64,000 bases of DNA from the NCBI RefSeq assembly GCF_015706575.1, contig NW_024037069.1, forward strand, positions 30,277,315 through 30,341,314, in the 5' to 3' direction. This DNA comes from Patiria miniata. Its lineage: Eukaryota; Echinodermata; Asteroidea; Valvatida; Asterinidae. Positions 59,001-64,000 of the stretch are shown one piece after another. The notes beneath the pieces were generated by a model. That model saw nothing but the letters and a program-made list of their open reading frames with translations. It made no database searches and was not told where the DNA came from. The translations under genes and the position numbers were made by a program. The stretch's first letter is position 1. Every line of letters starts with the position of its first letter.

Positions 59001-61736
59001 TGCGGGGGAAGTTGTTCAGAATCCTGTAACTTACAATATCCCAAACTTGTCCGGAATTTCGTCCCGGATATGAATTGAGATGGTCCCTAACAGTATTAGT
59101 ACTTACAGCTATAGTCCATCATTTGCAGCCATCCGAAAAAGTAACTGGCGTAATTATTGTTGAAAAACATACTTGGTTGAAAGATAGTAAGTGGACTAAA
59201 CTCCCTGTGAAATTATTCATTCTGGCAAGCTGTCACTTTGAAGTAATCAACGAAAGAAGGCCTTTCCAACGGTGCGTCTTAAGACGCACCGTAGGAAAAT
59301 TTAAATTAGTAGTTCGTTTTGTTATTCGGCGCAGCGCGCACAAGCATTGGCACGACGCACAGGCGCGAGCGGTTGCTATAATTCGTCGGATCAGTGCGCG
59401 ACATCGCGTATAGCTGCAATCAAAACAATTCAAAACATGATTCAGCAACTTTTGATTTGAAATTGAGATCCTAGAATGCTGTTTTTCTCGGAATATACAG
59501 CTGAAGCTGAGCTGAAACTTCATCAGGTTAGTTGCTCAGTATCCTTCATTAGATTTTGAACACTTTTGTTGCTTCAAACGAACAAAATGCACAAATGATG
59601 GACTATATCTTTAATACCACGGCTAAGCTCAATGTTGGTGTTTCAAAGTACCAACTGAAGAGATGCGTACAAGTTACATACCTCTTAGTTCGTACACGTT
59701 GTTGGCCAGGGAAACGTTGACGATGTCTGGTGGAGAACCTGACGAGATATACATCTGATACCCTCTGATGATACCATTTTGTTGGTCTGAACTCGGAGGC
59801 TGTACGCAACAAAAAGGACAATTTCATTTAGAGAGACAGAGATAAAACCTGAACAAATGCAACCAAAAAAAGAACAGATTCAAGTTGAAGAAACTTTATT
59901 TGGACTTTATAAGTACCACAATTTCATTATAGGACGTTATGAAAAATTAAGTTAATTTTATCAATTTTAATTGAATTGGATCGACTTGACTAAGAATCCC
60001 TGGATCCTGTCTGGTAATTAGATTTGATGCAGTTGACTTTCCAGGGCCAGTATAAACCTTAAAATCCTTGGTTATAAAACTGGAGCATGTTACGTAAGGA
60101 AAGCATTCAGAACCAAGCAAGCTTCCACAGTCTTCTTTGGTACACCAATAAGTGTTCAGCTCGGAGACTTCTTTCTAACTCATCCTCCAAACTTTAGAGG
60201 GTCAGAATACATTTCAGAAGGGACGAAGAGTCCTGTGGTGAAATATTCTGATGTTTATCTGAACTCGGTGTCTGTAACATGTCAAGTTTACCTGCCAAGT
60301 CAGCTGCACGTCTCGCTTGTAAGGATCCGGGTTCATACCTAGCACGGATTGACCCAGATTGTTAACTTCTCCAGTTGGCGCTGAGAAAGACAAAAAGAGA
60401 AAGCAACTGTCATTGACACTAACCACTAGGCCTTATTGCTAGGATGCAACCTCACTCCTCCAAAACATTTCCAACTGCTCCGTGTAAAAACTGGATTCAG
60501 CTTTAATTTATTCATTGGAGGGGTAACCACTGCCTCAATCCTTCAGGATTGATCCTCCAGCAGTCACTGCCAATGACATCCTGGAGCAGTGCGGATGATT
60601 TCAAGTATAATCTAGACCAAAATGTATGCGTGGCAAAGAATAAACAACACAATTAAGGCTTAGTCTAAGACCTTGACACAATGCATCCTCCAAAATCAGC
60701 CACGTAAGTCGTTATTTTGCCAGATAACCTTAATCCTTCGAAATCCTCCACTTGCAAAGAGGACTTTGGAGGATTTACTGGCCCGTTGAGATGGGCAGAG
60801 TGCGCAAAGTTGGATCACATGCATTTGGACACAGTACACATTCAGTCACTCGCAAGTCCGTTTACAAGTCTGCGCACAAGTAATGGCGGGTGAACAATCA
60901 TCGTGTTCATCACAGTTCATTTGGATAGCTTGTGACTTGACTTGAGACTGGAGGACTTGTGATGGGCTTGCGACTGACTTTTGAGGACTTGTGACAGACT
61001 TGTGAGGACTTTGGGACAGACTTGTGAGGACTTGTGATGGACTTGTGAGAACTTGCGATAGACCTGTGTTGGACTTGTGTTGGACTTGTGAGGACTTTTA
61101 TGGACTTGTGATGGACTTGTGATGACTTGTGATTGACTTGTGAGGACTTGTGTTGGACTTGTGAGGACTTGTGAGGACTTGTGAGGACCTTTGATGGACT
61201 TGTGATGGACTTGTGAGGACTTTTGTTGGACTTGTGATTGACTTGTGAGGACTTTTGATGGACTTGTGATTGACTTGTGACGGACTTGTGAGGACTTCTA
61301 ACGGACTTGTGAGGACTTGCGCTGGACTTAACTACAACACTCAACAAAAGAGCGGCGCGGGTACACGGAATCCTTACCTGCTTCTGGCGAGACCCCAGTG
61401 ACTAACGGAGACCATTCACTCCAGTTACCAGCGCCGTTCAGTTTACAGATAACCCTCGCCGTGTAGGTGGTGTAAGGTTCGATCTCGCGAACAGTGAATT
61501 GAAGGTAGAATAAATAAACCTGCAAACAGGATTGAACTCTACATGTTACGAAATGAAAACTTGGTACCGGTACGTTTGAAACACCAGGTTAAAATAATGG
61601 CATAAGGAAACTTTGTGTCCGTCAAAGTGTCTAAAAATAACAGGGGGAAAAAATGAATCCTAAAATCCTTGGTTCTCATTTGAATTTTTCCTATTTCTAC
61701 TTGGGTCACCCTCTATTAAAAGATCCTACACTTCCT

Positions 61737-61767
<31 letters not shown>

Positions 61768-63901
61768 GATGTCTTAGTCTCATGTTTTTTTGTAAAAGGC
61801 CTTAAAACTTAGATTATGCATTCGTCCTGTATATGGAGGTCCTTAACCGGTATATATATGCACAGATTTCACTGTCCTCTGAAGTCACCATTGGCACAGG
61901 AAGAAATGATTTATTTTATTTGTTTTGCTTTTTTTTGCAAATCGGTTTCTTTGTTACAATATTACAACATTATCTCTATGAAAACACTCCAAAACGTATT
62001 CATTTCGAATACATGTACATATTTATTTCAAATTCTTTCTTCTCGGTCATGTCCACTTGTCTGTCGATTAGGGTACAAAAGCATGATGCTTCACCTTATA
62101 CCTAAATGTTGTCGTAAATTTGTTCTAGTATTGATCCATGTACATTATTATACACAATTACATAATTCATTGCATTTTGCTCTGTATAATATGTTTACAC
62201 GGCATTGTAACATTTTATAGTAGGGAAATGGCAACATTGAAATAAATGTTTCTACTACTAAGGTCGGACGGGGGTAAAGAAAAAAAAAAGAACAAAAAAA
62301 AGAAACCTGACTGTATAATGAAACCTTTCTCAAAAATACCTCAATTGAGGGCGCACTGACAAGCTAGCAGATGCCCGCTAGTTCCATAAATTTTTGGTCC
62401 AAAGTGTGACATTTTTGTGTGTCTTTGTTACACCGGACCAGTGTAATTTTCCATTCAAGTATCATTAAAATACAACTATTTTTTATTTATTTTGCAGGTA
62501 CTTTGCTTTGCATAATCACTCTTGGAGATAGAAGGCATTGAAGAAAGTGTCCTGAATTACAAAATCTTATATCAGGGACACAAACAAAAATTGGACCCCA
62601 AATGTATGGAATGACCCATTTCTGTAAACAATTCACCGTAGAAGTGCACTCACGTCCTCTGTGGTAGGTTTGGCCATCTTGCTGCTCTTGAACTCAACTT
62701 TATACTGCAGTAAATTCTGATTCTTTGGCAACCACTGCCGTGGTAACTCCCAGGTTACCTGCATGTCCACGGTACCGTTCTCCCCCGGTAGGAACCTAAG
62801 CTCCACCCCTTCTGGGGGGTTGGGAATGGCTGCGATGAAACACGATAAAGAACGGACTCAACAATCAAGGACAGAAACTAAAGTTTGAGTTTATATTAAG
62901 GCTTCGAAAGCTTCCTAAACAAGTTTATGCTAATTAGAAGTGGTTAAAGCCGTTCCCATTGACAATGTGTGGCTACAAGCCGTAGCCAAGTACATGGACG
63001 GGGCTTAACCATAGCCCCTTTTGGCTAGGAACAATCCTCATCCACCAAAATCCTATGTACTGGTAAAACTTTGATACAGTGGAACGTCGCTATACGGAAC
63101 ACCACTATACCGAATATTCGGCTATACCGAACATCATCCTTGGCTCTTGATTTTTGTGTTCAAAACATACCGAACATTGCTGTTGAGAAATGTCGATGGA
63201 AGAGCGCAAAGTGGCTATCATTTCCCCCAAGGAATAGAAGGGGAAAGCCACCCATTTCTGTAGGTAGTAAGCTAAAAAAACTGTGTAACTATGTATAGTC
63301 GGCACGTGTTCAAAGTCGTCTTTCAGTAACTACCAGGGCGTGCAGGCTGAAGTTTTGAAGGGCGCTTTTTATTGAAAAGTGAGTATCAGAGCACCGGCAG
63401 CTTAAAATCGCTACACCAAATGATCCCTTTTACAATTTCTGTGGATCCCGCGATGTTCATTGTAGTGGCGTTCCCCTGTATACAGCCTCAATCCTCCAAA
63501 ATCAGCCTTTTTTTTTCTTCAATCCTTCAAAATCCTCCGCCTCTCGGAGCAGTGCGGATGGTATCCAGAAGCAGTGCCGATGATATCCAGCATAATCTAG
63601 GTATAATTTATGCATGGCCACGCATAAACATTGCAAGGTATAGCTTAAGACCTTGACGCAATGCATCCTCCAAAATCAACTGGCACTAAAAAGACACACA
63701 GCCTCAATCTACCAAAATCCTCCAAAACTGCCGGGTTAGTACTTACTGTCTTCAGCCCTGGCGAAGTGAACCATGCTGGTCGTCGAGTTACCCAAAGGGT
63801 TCTCTTGAGTAACACGTATCTCCATCTCGTACATAGCTGTTTGCCCAGTGAAGCTGAGTGCATTTCGATCGAGTTTCATCTCACTCCAGTCATTATCGCC
63901 T
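48933..63901 (-). CDS. Class I cytokine receptor, gp130-like (5' part beyond window)
   Basis: Eleven phase-consistent exons: 63747-63901, 62654-62829, 61378-61519, 60292-60380, 59682-59799, 58118-58219, 57469-57610, 56695-56840, 55988-56308, 51064-51203 and 48933-50036 (stop TGA). About 878 residues are visible. Order: end of the first cytokine-module domain (EIRVTQENPLGNSTTS), second domain (NPPEGVELRF, YKVEFKSS) with the WSEWS signature, then three FN3 domains (GIIRGYQMYI/YDVRVAAYTTEG; ILVTWDKP/YNVMVIVHNKAG; IDLSWDRPESLNGP), one transmembrane helix, a short proline segment KPSPGPRF at the Box1 position, and a long serine-rich tail. This is the domain plan of gp130. It should sit in the plasma membrane and signal through JAK and STAT; ligand unknown. 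Tail motifs are given with the tail exon. The remaining N-terminal exons lie right of the window. Confidence 0.9.
50830..51003 (-). mobile_element. tRNA-derived SINE-like element
   Basis: On the minus strand an A box GCTCGGTGGTCGAGTGGTAA and B box GGTTCGAGTCTCACC are followed by CACTCGGGAGGTCACACACT and a sequence ending CGGGCAAAATCTAAT. It matches the right half of 54520-54875. The A box resembles class II (Leu/Ser) tRNAs but no long variable arm is present. It lies 60 bases from the donor of the transmembrane exon. Confidence 0.75.
51064..51203 (-). CDS. Cytokine receptor transmembrane and Box1-like exon
   Basis: Encodes SIMIGVLISAFSILCLIFC as a single transmembrane helix, then a basic/aromatic edge LYTFRQSS and KPSPGPRF. 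The PxP pair about 12 residues after the helix is where Box1 binds JAK in class I receptors. Box1 in gp130 has a preceding Trp that is absent here, so the match is partial. Confidence 0.85.
51405..51580. repeat. GGCACGCA-type GC-rich minisatellite element
   Basis: Starts GTGGATTAATTCCGATTTGC, then GTGCGCCCCCGTGCGCACGC, then repeated CGGCACGC/TGGCACGCA units. An inverted relative is at 55265-55425. It is strikingly CpG-rich in an AT-rich intron. Confidence 0.75.
52117..52280. repeat. Two-copy diverged direct repeat
   Basis: GGCGGTATTTA...CATGTTCCGTGTTGTGTGG...GGGATCGG recurs about 85 bases later as GGTGGTATTTA...CATATTCCGTGTGCTGCG...GGGATCGG. Intronic. Confidence 0.55.
52390..52605. mobile_element. 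Eroded relative of the GGAAAGATTTCC MITE
   Basis: CGGAAAGATTCCTATATCTG at the left and CAGATATGGGAATCTTTTC at the right are inverted. Inner ACCCTGTGCACAAACCCTA and TCTAAGTGTTTTCT match 39914-40117. The rest of this intron (52610-54500) shows no gene, with a G run at 53652-53664. Confidence 0.65.
54520..54875. mobile_element. Palindromic tRNA-SINE with 132 bp arms and 13 bp target duplication
   Basis: Arms 54519-54650 and 54713-54844 are inverted copies of equal length. The 62 base spacer carries the 5' half of the tRNA-like sequence (GTTAGCTCAGTGGTCGAGTG), which joins the right arm to give a full A box/B box head. The left arm is an inverted copy of the 3' part only. ATAAAGCAGTCTT occurs at 54507-54519 and 54876-54888, a target duplication typical of LINE-driven insertion. 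Intronic. Confidence 0.85.
55265..55425. repeat. Inverted copy of the GGCACGCA minisatellite element
   Basis: Repeated ACGGCACGCA units, then CACGCGTGCGCACGGGGGCG and GCAAATCAGAATTAATCCAG, the inverse of the start of 51405-51580. Both lie in the long intron between exons 55988-56308 and 51064-51203. Confidence 0.75.
55600..55715. mobile_element. Single-arm relative of the 27.3 kb foldback element
   Basis: TTTGCGGTAGCACCATGTGA, GGTTCTGAAAAAGAACCGGA, CTCAACGTTTCGAACAGTAT and GCTCTGCCCGTCGTC follow the order of the arm at 27247-27361. There is no second arm. Confidence 0.65.
56318..56640. mobile_element. Remnant of the AGGGAA/TTAA MITE
   Basis: GGGGAACCAGACTAGCTGGC, CAGTATTTGAAAAAAGG and TTTGCAAATATTACCTTTAA follow the family order. 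One end is lost and the middle eroded. Between exons 56695-56840 and 55988-56308. Confidence 0.6.
56903..57444 (-). repeat. Tandem triplication of a SINE (181 bp period)
   Basis: Units start TACCCT at 56903, 57084 and 57265. On the minus strand each reads a B box GGTTCAAATCCAGCTGCTGG (or with CGAA), TGTTGTGTCCTTGGGCAAGC, and CTCCACCCAGGAGTATAAA, the same SINE as 2978-3200. The exact period and shared ends mean local tandem duplication, not three insertions. It ends 24 bases before exon 57469-57610. Confidence 0.9.
59107..59610 (+). mobile_element. 504 bp MITE, AGTCCATCATT ends, TTAA target
   Basis: Right TTAA at 59611-59614, left TTAC at 59103-59106. Ends AGCTATAGTCCATCATTTG and, inverted, AGATATAGTCCATCATTTG. 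Same orientation and sequence as 36248-36792, with a shorter middle. It lies between exons 60292-60380/59682-59799 and downstream of the receptor FN3 exon 58118-58219. Confidence 0.85.
60930..61335. repeat. GACTTGTGAGGA minisatellite
   Basis: About 35 units of 10-13 bases of the form GGACTTGTGA(G/T)GGACTTG with drift. Related in core to 22545-22975. Ends 43 bases before the WSEWS exon donor. Confidence 0.9.
61378..61519 (-). CDS. Cytokine receptor WSxWS exon
   Basis: Encodes YTTYTARVICKLNGAGN followed by WSEWS (61409-61423) and PLVTGVSPEA. WSxWS at the end of the second cytokine-module domain is the diagnostic signature of class I cytokine receptors. Splice sites GTTTGCAG and GTAAGG are clean. 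Confidence 0.95.
61735..61769. repeat. (TCTG)n microsatellite
   Basis: Eight uninterrupted CTGT/TCTG units in an intron of the receptor. The following 61770-62650 holds no exon that I can support. Confidence 0.95.
63077..63478. mobile_element. pogo/Tigger-like MITE
   Basis: TA then CAGTGGAACGTCGCTATACG at the left; AGTGGCGTTCCCCTG then TA at the right. The right end region (GTGGATCCCGCGATGTTCAT) is the inverse of the left end of 23426-23793. TA target fits Tc1/mariner-type elements. Receptor intron. Confidence 0.8.
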
Positions 63902-64000
63902 CTGAAGTTGGCAAAAGGAACGAGAAAAAGAGAAACAGATGATTGATAGTTCTGGACTCTGGTTATTATTCAGAACTTTTCATTATTGAAGATTTTAGGA

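Noticed and set aside
63845..63901. Second WSxWS motif (NDWSEMK)
   Set aside because: Only one half is present and it lies in the first cytokine-module domain; the true motif is at 61409-61423.

Overview
This window reads as nuclear genomic DNA of a marine invertebrate deuterostome. An echinoderm, perhaps a sea star, is my best guess, but nothing here proves the species. The reasons are AT-rich introns with many 60-320 bp exons, abundant tRNA-derived SINEs and short terminal-inverted-repeat elements, a lysosomal gene close to the animal form, and a gp130-type cytokine receptor. All three protein genes lie on the minus strand and are transcribed right to left. I built every exon by hand from splice sites and checked that reading phases join across all exons.

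Region by region: 17-5396 holds the last seven visible exons of a large coiled-coil protein whose C-terminal region resembles the ciliary protein CPLANE1 (tentative). From about 5674 to 21001 is one satellite array of about 79 copies of a 195 bp monomer with higher-order structure. It is cut by an exact 500 N assembly gap (21002-21501). Relict satellite monomers and a GACTTGTGAT minisatellite follow (22046-22975). From 23800 to 40367 is a complete 18-exon gene for lysosomal alpha-N-acetylglucosaminidase (NAGLU, GH89, 769 aa), whose introns are full of short DNA transposons. From 40.4 to 48.5 kb is intergenic sequence with a 1215 bp palindrome-rich transposon carrying a nested hAT-like element. 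From 48933 to 63901 (continuing past the window edge) lies a class I cytokine receptor with a WSEWS motif, three more FN3 domains, a transmembrane helix, a Box1-like segment and a 367-residue tail exon with YxxQ and YxxV tyrosine motifs: the layout of vertebrate gp130.

The genes have no obvious shared pathway; they are neighbours, not an operon. What ties the window together is repeat dynamics. At least four families of TTAA-flanked MITEs, several 8-bp-target hAT-like MITEs, pogo-like MITEs and foldback elements occur, some nested three deep with readable empty sites. Two exon ends with their splice sites have been locally triplicated. The missing 5' exons of the first gene, next to the satellite and gap, suggest either a misjoin or exons hidden in the gap.
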